Shown: piece by piece, positions 1 through 8,203 of the stretch
Layout of the letters: each line of letters starts with the position of its first letter
Position numbering within the stretch: position 1 is the stretch's first letter
NCBI GenBank assembly: GCA_947259815.1
Contig: CAMYNO010000212.1
Coordinates: forward strand, 1-10,157
Direction: 5' to 3'
Length of the DNA: 10,157 bases
Origin: an uncultured Parvularculaceae bacterium
GTDB taxonomy: Bacteria; Pseudomonadota; Alphaproteobacteria; Caulobacterales; Parvularculaceae
Notes under the pieces: generated by a model
What the model was told of the DNA's origin: nothing
The model's input: the letters and a program-made list of their open reading frames with translations, nothing else
Databases searched by the model: none
Made by a program: the position numbers and the translations under genes

Positions 1-47
1 CATCTTCGATAACGCCGGATTTGGCGGTAAATGCTAGGATTTTCTGA

Positions 48-2033
48 ATGACGAAGGACGCCCTGGATGCGGCCGCAACGACGCGCATGGCGAATGCGAT
101 CCGCGCCCTCTCCATGGATGCTGTGGAAAAAGCAAAATCCGGCCATCCGGGCATGCCCATGGGGATGGCGGATGTGGCGACGGTGCTTGCAACGCGCCAT
201 CTGAAATTCGACGCCGCCGCGCCGGCATGGGCCGACCGCGATCGTTTCATTCTTTCCGCCGGTCACGGGTCGATGCTGGTTTACGCGCTCGGCTTTCTCC
301 TTGGCTATGACGGGATGAGCCTTGAAGAGATCAGGAATTTTCGCCAGCTCGGTTTCAAGACAGCCGGCCATCCGGAATACGGCCATGCGCCGGCGGTGGA
401 AACGACGACCGGTCCGCTGGGCCAGGGGGTTGGCAATGCGGTGGGCATGGCGATCGCCGAGGCGCATTTAAACGCCCGCTTTGGCGATGATCTCGTCGAT
501 CATTACACTTATGTTATCGCCGGTGACGGCTGTTTGATGGAAGGGATCAGCCAGGAAGCGCTTTCGCTGGCCGGCCATTTAAAACTCCGCAAGCTGATTG
601 TTCTCTGGGACGACAACAATATTTCCATCGACGGGCCGATCTCGCTTTCCGATTCCACCAGCCAGCATGAACGCTTCGCCGCCTCCGGCTGGAACACGTT
701 GAGCGTTGACGGTCACGACCCGGCGGCGATTGATGCGGCAATCGAAGAGGCGAAAGCATCCGACCGCCCGACGCTGATTGCCTGCCGCACAACCATCGGC
801 TTTGGCGCACCGAAAAAAGCCGGCACTTCCGCCGCTCATGGCGCGCCGCTGGGCGAGGAAGAAATCGCCGGCGCGCGCAAGGCCCTTGGCTGGGATCACG
901 GGCCGTTCGAAATCCCCGACGGCATTCTTTCAGACTGGCGTGCAGCCGGCGCTCGCGGCGGCGATGCGCGCAAGGCGTGGCAAGGGCGCGTGGCCGCCGA
1001 CAAGCAATGCGAGGCGTTCAAAACCGCGCTTTCCGGCGACTATGCCGGCGCTGTCAATACAGCGCTCAGCGCCCACAAAAAGGCGCTCGTCGATGAGCCG
1101 CAAAAGATCGCGACACGCAAGGCTTCTGAACTGGCGCTGAACATCATCAATGATGCGGTCGATATAACGGTGGGCGGGTCGGCCGACCTGACCGGCTCAA
1201 ACAATACGAAGACCAAAAACATCAGTAACCTGACGGCTGAGGACTACGCCGGGCGCTATGTCAATTACGGCATTCGCGAACATGGCATGGCGGCGGCCAT
1301 GAGCGGCATGGCGCTGCATGGCGGCGTTATTCCCTATAGCGGTACATTTCTGGTGTTCTCAGATTATTGCCGCCCGTCCATGCGGCTTGCGGCGTTGATG
1401 GGCCTGCGCGTTGTCTATGTGATGACCCATGATTCGATTGGCCTTGGCGAAGACGGACCGACGCACCAGCCGGTCGAACATCTCGCCGCCTTGCGCGCGA
1501 TCCCGAACCTTAATGTCTTTCGTCCCTGCGATCCGGTTGAAACTGCCGAGTGCTGGGCGGCGGCGCTTACCAATCTTGCAACGCCCTCGGTGATCGCGCT
1601 TTCGCGTCAGGGCCTCGTTCAGGCGCGCCTGACGCAAGAGGAAGAAAACCTCTCCGGTCGCGGCGCCTATGTCATCGCCGGCGAAGGCGACTATGACGCA
1701 ACGATCATTGCAACCGGGTCAGAAGTTGAGCTTGCCCTTGCCGCGCGCGAGGCGCTGGCGAAGGATGGCGTAACGGCCCGCGTCGTATCCGCGCCGTCAT
1801 TTGAACTCTTCGCCATGCAGCCGCAAAGCTATATCGATGAAACGCTCGGGCAAAAGCCGCGGGTCGGCGTTGAAGCCGCGATTGCGCAGGGCTGGGACCA
1901 GATGTTGCGCAAGAAAGATCGCTTCGTCGGCATGACCGGCTTTGGCGCATCGGCGCCGGGCAAAGACCTTTACGCGCATTTCGGCATTACTGCGGACGCG
2001 GTCGCGCGCGCTGTCCGCGAACTGGTTGAATAG
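48..2033 (+). CDS. tkt: Transketolase
   Basis: Thiamine-diphosphate enzyme of the cytoplasm. It moves two-carbon ketol units between sugar phosphates in the non-oxidative pentose phosphate pathway (and the Calvin cycle where present). The 661-residue length is normal for the family. Visible motifs are SGHPGMPMG (residues 31-39), GPLGQGVGN (122-130), the ThDP/Mg motif starting GDG at 159-161 and ending with the NN at 190-191, a substrate-loop SAAHGAP (261-267), GIREHGM with the catalytic glutamate E411, and [15 protein letters not shown] (461-475). The ATG at 48 is preceded by AGGA (36-39) at a good distance, and the N-terminus aligns with known transketolases. It is the first of four packed carbon-metabolism genes; gap begins 13 bp after its stop. 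Only 47 bp lie upstream, so the operon promoter may be outside the window. No defects were seen. Confidence 0.98.
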   Translation: MTKDALDAAATTRMANAIRALSMDAVEKAKSGHPGMPMGMADVATVLATRHLKFDAAAPAWADRDRFILSAGHGSMLVYALGFLLGYDGMSLEEIRNFRQLGFKTAGHPEYGHAPAVETTTGPLGQGVGNAVGMAIAEAHLNARFGDDLVDHYTYVIAGDGCLMEGISQEALSLAGHLKLRKLIVLWDDNNISIDGPISLSDSTSQHERFAASGWNTLSVDGHDPAAIDAAIEEAKASDRPTLIACRTTIGFGAPKKAGTSAAHGAPLGEEEIAGARKALGWDHGPFEIPDGILSDWRAAGARGGDARKAWQGRVAADKQCEAFKTALSGDYAGAVNTALSAHKKALVDEPQKIATRKASELALNIINDAVDITVGGSADLTGSNNTKTKNISNLTAEDYAGRYVNYGIREHGMAAAMSGMALHGGVIPYSGTFLVFSDYCRPSMRLAALMGLRVVYVMTHDSIGLGEDGPTHQPVEHLAALRAIPNLNVFRPCDPVETAECWAAALTNLATPSVIALSRQGLVQARLTQEEENLSGRGAYVIAGEGDYDATIIATGSEVELALAAREALAKDGVTARVVSAPSFELFAMQPQSYIDETLGQKPRVGVEAAIAQGWDQMLRKKDRFVGMTGFGASAPGKDLYAHFGITADAVARAVRELVE

Positions 2034-2038
2034 GAGGA
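2033..2038 (+). promoter_or_regulatory. Ribosome binding site of gap
   Basis: A strong GGAGGA begins on the last base of the tkt stop codon and lies 8 bases before the ATG at 2047. It decides the gap start: the open frame extends upstream to 1942 inside tkt, but the GAPDH Rossmann fold begins at [15 protein letters not shown], directly after this site. Confidence 0.85.
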
Positions 2039-2046
2039 ATTGGACG

Positions 2047-3054
2047 ATGGCTTTGAAAATCGCAATTAACGGATTTGGACGGATCGGCCGGCTGACGCTG
2101 CGCTCGATTATCGAAACGGGGCGCAAGGGCGTTGACGTGGTCGCCATCAACGATCTCGGACCGGTCGAAACCAATGCTCACCTTGTTCAGTATGACACTG
2201 TCCACGGAAAATTTCCGAACGAAGTCAAGGTCGCCGGCGACACGATTGATGTTGGCGCCGGGCCGATCAAGGTGACGGCCGAACGCGATCCGACAAAGCT
2301 CCCCTGGGGCGAGCTTGGCGTTGACGTTGTTTTCGAATGCACCGGCATTTTTGCAACCCGCGACAAGGCTGCGGCGCATCTGGAAGCGGGCGCCAAGCGC
2401 GTTCTCGTTTCCGCGCCGGCCTCCGGCGCCGACAAGACGATTGTTTACGGCGTCAACCACGGCCTTCTAACCGCGGACGATACCGTCGTCTCCAACGCAT
2501 CGTGCACGACCAATTGCCTCGCGCCGATTGCAAAAGTCCTGAACGATACGGTCGGCATTGAGCGCGGCTATATGACGACAATCCACGCTTACACTGGCGA
2601 CCAGCCGACGCTGGATACGATGCATAAGGATCTTTATCGCGCCCGCGCAGCGGCCGGCAACATGATCCCGACGTCGACCGGCGCGGCGAAAGCCGTTGGT
2701 CTCGTTCTGCCGGAACTCAACGGCAAGCTTGACGGCTCGTCGATCCGCGTGCCGACGCAGAATGTTTCCGTGGTCGATCTCGTCTTTACGCCGGGCCGCG
2801 ACGCCAGCGTTGACGAAATCAACAACGCCATGATCGAGGCGTCCAATGGCGCGCTCAAGGGCGTTCTCGGCGTCACCGACAAGCCGCTGGTTTCCTCGGA
2901 CTTCAATCACGATCCGCATTCCTCGACCTTTGCGCTCAAACAGACGCAGATCCTTGAGGGCAAGCTCGTGCGGGTTCTTTCCTGGTACGATAATGAATGG
3001 GGCTTCTCCACGCGCATGACCGATACGGCGCTGGAGATGGCGAAACACATCTGA
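2047..3054 (+). CDS. gap: Glyceraldehyde-3-phosphate dehydrogenase, type I
   Basis: Cytoplasmic enzyme that reversibly converts glyceraldehyde 3-phosphate, phosphate and NAD to 1,3-bisphosphoglycerate. The protein has 335 residues, the usual length. It starts with the dinucleotide-binding INGFGRIGR motif (residues 7-15). Asp36 in AINDLG is the acidic residue typical of NAD preference. The active-site signature [10 protein letters not shown] (151-160) contains catalytic Cys153, and His180 in [10 protein letters not shown] is its partner. STGAAKAVG (210-218) and the C-terminal [13 protein letters not shown] are standard family blocks. Pro187 after Gln186 also fits an NAD-dependent glycolytic type rather than an NADP Calvin-type enzyme; this is inference from motifs. 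The gene is translated from the ATG at 2047 with a strong Shine-Dalgarno. It sits 13 bp after tkt and 20 bp before pgk, consistent with one transcript. Confidence 0.98.
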   Translation: MALKIAINGFGRIGRLTLRSIIETGRKGVDVVAINDLGPVETNAHLVQYDTVHGKFPNEVKVAGDTIDVGAGPIKVTAERDPTKLPWGELGVDVVFECTGIFATRDKAAAHLEAGAKRVLVSAPASGADKTIVYGVNHGLLTADDTVVSNASCTTNCLAPIAKVLNDTVGIERGYMTTIHAYTGDQPTLDTMHKDLYRARAAAGNMIPTSTGAAKAVGLVLPELNGKLDGSSIRVPTQNVSVVDLVFTPGRDASVDEINNAMIEASNGALKGVLGVTDKPLVSSDFNHDPHSSTFALKQTQILEGKLVRVLSWYDNEWGFSTRMTDTALEMAKHI

Positions 3055-3074
3055 CCCTTGCGGGACCGAAAGCC

Positions 3075-4268
3075 ATGACCGCATTTCGCACCATTGACGA
3101 TCTCGACGTGGCGGGGAAACGCGTCCTTTGCCGCGTCGATTTCAATGTGCCGATCAAGGATGGCGAGGTGAGCGACGCCACCCGCATCGAACGCGCCATT
3201 CCGACCATCGAGGCGTTGTCAAAGGCGGGGGCGAAGGTTCTCCTGCTTTCTCATTTCGGCCGCCCGAAGGGCCAGCCCAATCCGGAAATGTCGTTAAAGC
3301 CTGTCGCTGGCGCGCTGGCCAAACGCTTAGGCGGACCCGTCGATTTCGTCGAGGACTGTATCGACGAACCGGTGGCGAAAGCAGTGAAGAAAATGCTCGA
3401 CGGCGATGTGGCGCTGCTTGAAAATACGCGCTTTCACGCCGGTGAAGAAAAGAACGATGCAGCGTTTGCCAAAGCGCTCGCAGAGAATGGCGATATCTAT
3501 GTGAATGACGCTTTCTCCGCCGCCCATCGCGCCCATGCGTCAACAGAAGGGATAGCGCATCTTCTTCCCGCCGCTGCGGGCAAGGCGATGGAGAGGGAAC
3601 TGAGCTATCTGAAGGCCGCCCTTGGCGAGCCGGAACGGCCGATGATGGCGGTTGTCGGTGGTGCGAAGGTTTCCACCAAGATCGAACTCCTGCTCAATTT
3701 GATCGGCCGCGCCGATATCCTCGTTGTCGGCGGCGGCATGGCGAACACGTTCCTGTTTGCCAAAGGCGTTTCGGTCGGCAAGTCGCTGTGCGAGCCGGAT
3801 CTTGCCGGCACCGCGCGCGAAATCATGGAACAGGCGGCAATCAAAGGCTGTGAGATCGTTCTGCCCACGGATGTTGTCGTCGCCAAAGAGTTCAAGGAAA
3901 ACGCCGACCGCGAGGTGAAAGACGCCGGGGCGTGCGCGGCGGACGACATGATCCTCGATCTGGGGCCGGAGACGGTGGACCTCATCGCGGAAAAAATCGA
4001 AAGCGCAAAGACCTTGGTTTGGAACGGGCCGCTCGGCGCCTTTGAGATTTCGCCCTTCGACACGGCAACCGTTGAGGCCGCGCGGTTTGCCGCGCAGCGG
4101 GTAAAGGATGCGGGCCTCGTCGCCGTCGCCGGCGGCGGCGACACTGTCGCCGCGCTCAATCACGCGCATGTCGCCGACGATTTCACCTATGTTTCGACCG
4201 CCGGCGGCGCTTTTCTTGAATGGCTGGAGGGCAAGACCCTCCCCGGCGTCGCGGCGCTGGAAGCATAG
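3075..4268 (+). CDS. pgk: Phosphoglycerate kinase
   Basis: Cytoplasmic kinase that interconverts 1,3-bisphosphoglycerate plus ADP and 3-phosphoglycerate plus ATP, the step after GAPDH. The 397-residue length is typical. Motifs in order: CRVDFNVP (19-26), SHFGRPKG (59-66), [10 protein letters not shown] with Arg118 (115-124), AHRAHAS with Arg151, the nucleotide-side GGAKVSTKI (194-202), [13 protein letters not shown] (218-230), [10 protein letters not shown] (314-323) and the phosphate-binding GGGDT (352-356). The ATG at 3075 is chosen although the frame is open from 2997, because the upstream part overlaps the end of gap and the family N-terminus starts here. The ribosome site is modest (GGGA at 3062-3065). 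It lies between gap and fba in the same operon. All key residues are present. Confidence 0.98.
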   Translation: MTAFRTIDDLDVAGKRVLCRVDFNVPIKDGEVSDATRIERAIPTIEALSKAGAKVLLLSHFGRPKGQPNPEMSLKPVAGALAKRLGGPVDFVEDCIDEPVAKAVKKMLDGDVALLENTRFHAGEEKNDAAFAKALAENGDIYVNDAFSAAHRAHASTEGIAHLLPAAAGKAMERELSYLKAALGEPERPMMAVVGGAKVSTKIELLLNLIGRADILVVGGGMANTFLFAKGVSVGKSLCEPDLAGTAREIMEQAAIKGCEIVLPTDVVVAKEFKENADREVKDAGACAADDMILDLGPETVDLIAEKIESAKTLVWNGPLGAFEISPFDTATVEAARFAAQRVKDAGLVAVAGGGDTVAALNHAHVADDFTYVSTAGGAFLEWLEGKTLPGVAALEA

Positions 4269-4294
4269 GCCGCGCATTCGCTGGATTTATTTGA

Positions 4295-4312
4295 AAACCT
4301 TCGGGAGGGTTT
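4295..4312 (+). promoter_or_regulatory. Hairpin covering the fba ribosome binding site
   Basis: In the 45-bp pgk-fba gap, an RNA stem of 7 pairs can form: 4295-4301 (AAACCTT) with 4306-4312 (AGGGTTT), closing a CGGG loop. One pair is U-G. The Shine-Dalgarno GGGAGG (4303-4308), five bases before the fba ATG, lies in the loop and 3' arm. Such a fold could limit translation of fba independently of the upstream genes. The pairing is read directly from the sequence; any regulatory effect is inference. Confidence 0.4.
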
Positions 4313-4313
4313 A

Positions 4314-5207
4314 ATGACGCAAGCAAAAATGGCCGCGCAGGCGGCGAACAAGGACGGCTTTATCGCCGCGCTCGATCAGTCGGGGGGCTCGACGCCGAAG
4401 GCGCTGAAACTTTACGGCGTATCCGACGACGCCTGGTCCAATGATGAGGAGATGTTTGGCCTTATCCACCAGATGCGTGCACGGATCATAAAGTCGCCGG
4501 CCTTCACCGGAGAAAAGGTCATGGGCGCGATCCTGTTCGAGCGCACCATGGACGGTGAAATCGACGGTGTGCCGACGGCGCAATATCTTTGGGAAGAGCG
4601 CGGTGTTGTTCCGTTCCTCAAAGTCGACAAGGGGCTGGCCGAGGCGGAAAACGGCGTCAAGCTGATGAAACCGATGCCCGATCTCGATGCGCTTTTGGAG
4701 CGCGCGGTCAAAAAGGGCATCTTCGGCACGAAAATGCGCTCCGTCATCGACGCGGCCAATCCGGCGGGCATCGCCGCCAATGTCGCTCAACAGTTTGAAA
4801 TCGGCAATCAGATCCTCGCGCATGGTCTAACGCCGATCCTTGAGCCGGAAGTGACCATTTCGATTGCGGACAAGGCCGAGGCGGAAGATATCCTCCTCGC
4901 CGAAATCCAGAAGAATCTCGACAAGGTTCCCGCCGGCAAACAGATCATGTTGAAACTGACGCTGCCGACCAGGGCGAACCTTTATAAGCCGCTGATCGAC
5001 GATCCACGCGTCATGCGCGTTGTCGCGCTTTCCGGCGGTTACTCCCGCGCCGAGGCGAATGAAAAGCTGGCGCGCAATACCGGCATGATCGCCAGCTTTT
5101 CCCGAGCGCTGACCGAAGGGCTCTCCGCCAATCAAAGCGATGCGGAATTCGACGCGATGCTGGCCTCGGCCATCGACAGCATCTTTGAAGCCTCGCGCGC
5201 GGGGTAA
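4314..5207 (+). CDS. fba: Fructose-bisphosphate aldolase, class I
   Basis: Cytoplasmic Schiff-base aldolase that reversibly splits fructose 1,6-bisphosphate into dihydroxyacetone phosphate and glyceraldehyde 3-phosphate. The 297-residue protein matches the short bacterial class I family (about 295 residues) rather than the metal-dependent class II enzymes. [14 protein letters not shown] (18-31) carries the conserved Asp21. FLKVDKG (101-107) and FGTKMRSVI (137-145) hold substrate-site lysines K103 and K140. ILEPEV (175-180) carries Glu177, and Lys214 in MLKLTLP is the predicted Schiff-base lysine. [13 protein letters not shown] (240-252) is the phosphate-binding segment. The start at 4314 has a strong GGGAGG just upstream. 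It is the last gene of the tkt-gap-pgk-fba block and is followed by a 246-bp gap, so the operon probably ends here. Confidence 0.97.
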   Translation: MTQAKMAAQAANKDGFIAALDQSGGSTPKALKLYGVSDDAWSNDEEMFGLIHQMRARIIKSPAFTGEKVMGAILFERTMDGEIDGVPTAQYLWEERGVVPFLKVDKGLAEAENGVKLMKPMPDLDALLERAVKKGIFGTKMRSVIDAANPAGIAANVAQQFEIGNQILAHGLTPILEPEVTISIADKAEAEDILLAEIQKNLDKVPAGKQIMLKLTLPTRANLYKPLIDDPRVMRVVALSGGYSRAEANEKLARNTGMIASFSRALTEGLSANQSDAEFDAMLASAIDSIFEASRAG

Positions 5208-5322
5208 TCCACGCGCCGGTTGGTGCGCCGCACGCAACAAATGCACAAACTTATCGTCGTCCCGCCGCACGGTCGTATGCTGGGGCGATGATGACCGCCT
5301 TGTTTCACCCTCGCCGGAAAAT

Positions 5323-5357
5323 GGCGCCCCGAAATCGAGAAATTTTCGCGCGGCGCC
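5323..5357 (+). other. Inverted repeat downstream of fba, weak terminator candidate
   Basis: GGCGCC at 5323-5328 can pair with GGCGCC at 5352-5357. Inside this, CGAAA (5330-5334) pairs with TTTCG (5344-5348), leaving a 9-base loop and a small asymmetric internal loop. The stem is followed by a T-rich but interrupted stretch, TTGTATTTC. It could be the terminator of the carbon operon, 116 bases after the fba stop, but the T tract is imperfect. It could equally be part of the coq4 promoter region. Confidence 0.3.
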
Positions 5358-5400
5358 TTGTATTTCTCCGCCGGCAAGGCACATTAGACGAAAGTAAACT

Positions 5401-5432
5401 GGTTAGTGTAACGGTATCGCATAACACTGGCC
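5401..5432 (+). promoter_or_regulatory. Inverted repeat just upstream of coq4 (5'-UTR hairpin or operator)
   Basis: GGTTAGTGT (5401-5409) and ACACTGGCC (5424-5432) form a 9-pair stem in RNA (two U-G pairs) or a 7-of-9 dyad in DNA, with a 14-base spacer. It ends 9 bases before the GGAG ribosome site of coq4 (5442-5445). The position fits either a leader hairpin or a repressor operator. The region superficially resembles half of a tRNA but does not fold as one. The pairing is seen; the function is inferred. Confidence 0.4.
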
Positions 5433-5453
5433 TTGCAAAACGGAGCCGGCCCG

Positions 5454-6299
5454 ATGGCCCAGACCACTGATTCCGCGCGTCTTGAAGATTATGACCCGGC
5501 CGAGATCCAATATATTGGCGGGCATCCGACGCCGCCGCCGCCGCCGATCCGGCCGTTTTACGCCCTGCGCGCCGTCCTGCGCCTGGTCCGCAACAAGGAA
5601 GATACAAGCCAGGTTTTTGAGGCTGTCTCCGCGCTGTCCGGTAACGCCGGCCGCAACACGTTCCGCCGCTTCGTCGCTACCCCTTACGGCAAGCGCGTTA
5701 TCGAAACGCCGATCAAGCTGGAGGAAATCCTGAGCGACCACGAGGCGTTGCGCGCCTTGCCCGAGGGCAGCATGGGCCGCGCCTATCTCGACTTTATGGA
5801 AGGCGAAAACCTGACGGCGGAAGGGCTTATCGACGCTGCGGAAGAAGCCGGCATTGATTTCCGGGGCGAGACCGATTTCGACGCCTTCCGGCGCATGTTC
5901 CTCAATGTCGATGTCGCGCACGATCTTTGGCATGTGGCGACCGGTTATGGCCGCGATGCGCTGGGCGAATTGTGCAACCTGGTTTACACCTATGAGCAAT
6001 CGAAGAACCGTGGATTTCTCCTGATTGTTTTTATCGGCGCCATTGCGCAGAAGCTTGAGCAGCCGCGCGCAAAAATAATCAGTGCACTGATTGAAGCGTG
6101 GCGCAACGCGAAAAAATCCAACTGGATACTCGAATTCGACGTTGAAGAGCTTCTTAAGACGCCGCTCTCTGAGGCGCGTGAGAGGCTCGGCCTTGGTCCG
6201 ACCCCGGTTTATGAGTCGGTGCCGGACGAGATCAAACGCAGCCTGTTGCAGCCAAAGGAACAGCGCAACGCGGCGGTCGCGCCTGCGCCGGCCGGCTAA
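5454..6299 (+). CDS. coq4: COQ4-type ubiquinone biosynthesis protein
   Basis: Member of the COQ4 family of ubiquinone (coenzyme Q) biosynthesis. Family knowledge: eukaryotic COQ4 acts at the inner mitochondrial membrane and is linked to removal and oxidation at ring carbon C1; bacterial homologues are found mainly in Alphaproteobacteria. The hallmark metal-binding motif HDxxHx(11)E is intact: His156, Asp157, His160 and Glu172 in the segment beginning AHDLWHVATGYG. There is a proline-rich N-terminal stretch (residues 26-34), a conserved RNTFRRFVATPYGKRVI block (67-83), and a hydrophobic helix around FLLIVFIGAIAQ (188-199). The 281-residue length is somewhat longer than the mitochondrial core. 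The ATG at 5454 has GGAG eight bases upstream; a TTG at 5433 would add seven residues overlapping the leader hairpin and is less likely. No other quinone gene is in view; thiE follows 68 bp later. Confidence 0.9.
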   Translation: MAQTTDSARLEDYDPAEIQYIGGHPTPPPPPIRPFYALRAVLRLVRNKEDTSQVFEAVSALSGNAGRNTFRRFVATPYGKRVIETPIKLEEILSDHEALRALPEGSMGRAYLDFMEGENLTAEGLIDAAEEAGIDFRGETDFDAFRRMFLNVDVAHDLWHVATGYGRDALGELCNLVYTYEQSKNRGFLLIVFIGAIAQKLEQPRAKIISALIEAWRNAKKSNWILEFDVEELLKTPLSEARERLGLGPTPVYESVPDEIKRSLLQPKEQRNAAVAPAPAG

Positions 6300-6367
6300 T
6301 CGGTTCGACAAAATTTTTTCCGCGAGCTTGTGTATTTCGCCCCGCGCGAGGATAAGGGGCGCATCCT

Positions 6368-7012
6368 ATGTCTCGCGATTGCCAACTATACCTCATCACG
6401 CCGCCGCGCATTCATGATCTGGATGCGTTTGCAGATGCGTTTAAAGCGGCGCTGGATAATGACTGCGTCACTTGTGCGCAGCTTCGCCTGAAGGACGCGG
6501 ACAGCCCCGCGACGGACGATGAAATTATTGCGGCGGCGGAAAGGTTGTTGCCGATTGCGTGCGCGCATGATGTTGCTTTTCTGATTAACGACCGCCCTGA
6601 CCTTGCCGTTAAAACCGGCGCTGACGGCGTTCATATCGGGCAGTCGGATACGCCCTATGACCGGGCGCGCAAAATGCTGGGCGATGACGCAACCATCGGC
6701 GTGACCTGTCATAACTCCCGGCATCTGGGTCTTCTCGCGGGCGAGGCCGGCGCCGATTATGTCGCATTCGGAGCATTTTTCCCGACCCGGACGAAAGAGG
6801 CGCCAACGCGCGCGGATACGGAAATATTAAGCTGGTGGAATTTCGCCACCACGGTACCGAGTGTCGCTATCGGCGGCATAAGGCCTGAAAATTGCGGGCC
6901 GCTGGTGCATGCGGGCGCTGATTTTCTCGCCGTTTCAGGTGCGGTGTGGACGGATGAAAATGGACCCGCGGCGGCCGTCGCCGCCTTTGCCGCAGCCATA
7001 AAAACGTCCTGA
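6368..7012 (+). CDS. thiE: Thiamine phosphate synthase
   Basis: Cytoplasmic TIM-barrel enzyme that joins hydroxymethylpyrimidine diphosphate and the thiazole phosphate (carboxylate) to give thiamine phosphate. The 214-residue length is normal. Visible family blocks are QLRLKD (38-43), the pyrophosphate/Mg motif LINDRPDLA (72-80), GVHIGQSD (87-94), GVTCHNS (111-117, in place of the commoner GxSxH), [15 protein letters not shown] (129-143) and AIGGI (167-171). FFPTRTK differs slightly from the VFPTPTK form of many ThiE proteins, but the core is intact. The start at 6368 is set by AAGGGG (6355-6359 region), eight bases upstream. It lies between coq4 and a small membrane peptide gene and may be co-transcribed with coq4. 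The product supplies the cofactor of transketolase encoded upstream, though no direct coupling is shown. Confidence 0.95.
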   Translation: MSRDCQLYLITPPRIHDLDAFADAFKAALDNDCVTCAQLRLKDADSPATDDEIIAAAERLLPIACAHDVAFLINDRPDLAVKTGADGVHIGQSDTPYDRARKMLGDDATIGVTCHNSRHLGLLAGEAGADYVAFGAFFPTRTKEAPTRADTEILSWWNFATTVPSVAIGGIRPENCGPLVHAGADFLAVSGAVWTDENGPAAAVAAFAAAIKTS

Positions 7013-7014
7013 AT

Positions 7015-7028
7015 TTAACGTAAATTAA
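7015..7028 (+). promoter_or_regulatory. CtrA-like motif upstream of the small membrane peptide
   Basis: The 72-bp gap after thiE begins with an AT-rich stretch containing TTAA (7015-7018) and TTAA (7025-7028), then TCATTACGG. CtrA, the alphaproteobacterial cell-cycle regulator, binds TTAA-N7-TTAA. Here the spacing is six for two perfect halves, or seven if the first half is TTTA (7014-7017). It is therefore one change from consensus. This is inference from motif similarity only. Confidence 0.3.
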
Positions 7029-7084
7029 TCATTACGGAACAATCCTTGCTCATCGCATCTCAGGTTGAAGAGCAGGGACATCTC

Positions 7085-7213
7085 ATGAAACCGAATTGGT
7101 CGCTGATTGCCGGCGGTGCGTTCTTTGTGGTCGCGGTGTTTGCCGCCGCGGTGCTGGACGGGTTCAACAATACGACTGCCGTTTCCTATGAGACGGCGGT
7201 TGCGGGCCGCTAG
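7085..7213 (+). CDS. Small single-pass membrane protein, 42 aa
   Basis: Unrecognised small open frame from ATG 7085 to TAG 7213, supported by AGGGA (7074-7078) six bases before the start. The 42-residue product has a short polar start (MKPNWS), one hydrophobic segment LIAGGAFFVVAVFAAAVL (residues 7-24) long enough to cross the membrane, and a polar tail of 18 residues starting DGFNN and ending VAGR. An uncleaved signal-anchor topology, tail outside, is plausible. It stops 9 bp before the Sel1-repeat gene, whose ribosome site (AGGG at 7212-7215) overlaps this stop codon, so translational coupling with that exported protein is likely. No function can be assigned. The good ribosome site, membrane-like composition and tight spacing argue that it is real. 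Confidence 0.6.
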   Translation: MKPNWSLIAGGAFFVVAVFAAAVLDGFNNTTAVSYETAVAGR

Positions 7214-7222
7214 GGTTTTTTA

Positions 7223-8194
7223 ATGAAGCGCGCTTTTGCCATTTTTGCCGGATTATACGCAGCCTTTCAGGGCGCGGCGTATGCGGATGATTTAGCCCTT
7301 GCCGATGCGATGGGATATCTCGCGACGAAAAATTATGAAAAAGCATTCGCTACTGCTGCGCCGCTTGCGGCCGAAGGCGATGATCGTGCGCAGCATCTTG
7401 TCGCCATCATGAACGAGAACGGTTTCGGCGTGCCGCGCAATATCGAGCACGCCCTTGAGCTTTATGAAAAAGCGGCGCTGCAGGGAAACGCCGATGCGCA
7501 GTTCGCCATCGCAGAGCTTGCTCTCGACGGCGTTGACGTAAAGCAGGATTTTGAAAAGGCGGCCGGCTGGCTGAAGCTGGCGGTGATGCGCGGCCATGCG
7601 CGGGCGCAGGCGCGCCTTGGCGCGTTGTTCATTGACGGGCTTGGCGTTGCGGCGGATGCGCCGCGCGCCGCGTCCCTGTTCGAAGGGGCGGCGATTGCCG
7701 GCGATGCGGAGGGCCAGTTCAATCTTGGCCTTGTTTTTCTCAATGGGGACGGCGTTGCGCCAAACGATGAAAAGGCCGGGTTCTGGCTTTTACAAGCGGC
7801 GGAAGCGGGTCATCATGGCGCGCAGTTCAATCTCGCCCTGCTCTACGAATCCGGTCGCGGCGGCGACGACAATAAACCCAAGGCGCCGGGCTGGATGCGC
7901 ATGGCGGCGCAAGCGGGCTTGCCTGAAGCGATGACCGCCATGGGGCTGATGGTGCACAAGGGCGCCGACGGCGCCGGCTTTACCGCCTCGGACTGGTTTG
8001 AAAAAGCGGCTGAAGCGGGCGACCCGCAGGGCCAGTTCTTCTTCGCCGTTGCTCTCGCCGAAGGGGACGGGCGCAAAAAGAACCGCAAGGCTGCGCTCTC
8101 ATGGGTGGAACGCGCCCTTGCCGGCAATGGCCTGCCGGAGAAGGCCCGCAACGACGCCCTCGCACTTAAAGGCGCGCTCGGCGCGCAGGGCTGA
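7223..8194 (+). CDS. Exported Sel1-like repeat protein
   Basis: Probable periplasmic protein of 323 residues. The N-terminus MKRAFAIFAGLYAAFQGAAYA looks like a Sec signal peptide with a likely cleavage after AYA at residue 21. The rest is built of about seven Sel1-like (TPR-related) helical repeats of 34-36 residues, starting near residues 53, 89, 125, 161, 197, 233 and 267. They carry the usual A-x-x-x-L-G-x-x-Y/F core, a G-x-G-V turn and AAEAG-type ends. Sel1 repeats are protein-protein interaction scaffolds, so this is probably an adaptor or envelope-complex component; no catalytic domain is visible. The start at 7223 is preceded by AGGG, and the gene follows the 42-aa membrane peptide by 9 bp. 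The partner protein is unknown. After its stop, the ruvC promoter region follows directly. Confidence 0.88.
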   Translation: MKRAFAIFAGLYAAFQGAAYADDLALADAMGYLATKNYEKAFATAAPLAAEGDDRAQHLVAIMNENGFGVPRNIEHALELYEKAALQGNADAQFAIAELALDGVDVKQDFEKAAGWLKLAVMRGHARAQARLGALFIDGLGVAADAPRAASLFEGAAIAGDAEGQFNLGLVFLNGDGVAPNDEKAGFWLLQAAEAGHHGAQFNLALLYESGRGGDDNKPKAPGWMRMAAQAGLPEAMTAMGLMVHKGADGAGFTASDWFEKAAEAGDPQGQFFFAVALAEGDGRKKNRKAALSWVERALAGNGLPEKARNDALALKGALGAQG

Positions 8195-8203
8195 ACCGAA
8201 AAG

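Noticed and set aside
12..25. CGCC-GGATTT-GGCG inverted repeat upstream of tkt
   Set aside because: Only four base pairs in GC-rich DNA at the window edge; too short to call an operator or terminator.
3540..4277. Long minus-strand open frames opposite pgk (also opposite fba and ruvC)
   Set aside because: Arginine-rich, low-complexity products opposite strongly conserved genes; typical shadows of GC-rich coding sequence.
5394..5447. tRNA-like sequence (TTAGTGTAACGGTA followed by CCTTGCAAAA)
   Set aside because: No consistent acceptor, anticodon and T arms can be drawn. The likeness comes from a simple inverted repeat, listed as such.
5288..5470. 60-codon open frame in the fba-coq4 gap
   Set aside because: No ribosome site, arginine-rich product without features, and it overlaps the inverted repeats and the coq4 start.
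5403..6311. 302-codon open frame on the minus strand covering coq4
   Set aside because: It mirrors a GC-rich real gene whose product has a recognised family motif. The antisense translation shows no known domain and no ribosome site.
6283..6319. Possible terminator after coq4 (GCCG/CGGT stem before a T run)
   Set aside because: The stem is only about four pairs, and an AAAA stretch separates it from the six Ts, so it does not meet terminator geometry.
6329..6356. TTGTGT / GATAAG as a -35/-10 promoter for thiE
   Set aside because: The implied transcript would start about five bases before the ATG and exclude the good ribosome site AAGGGG, so the register is doubtful.
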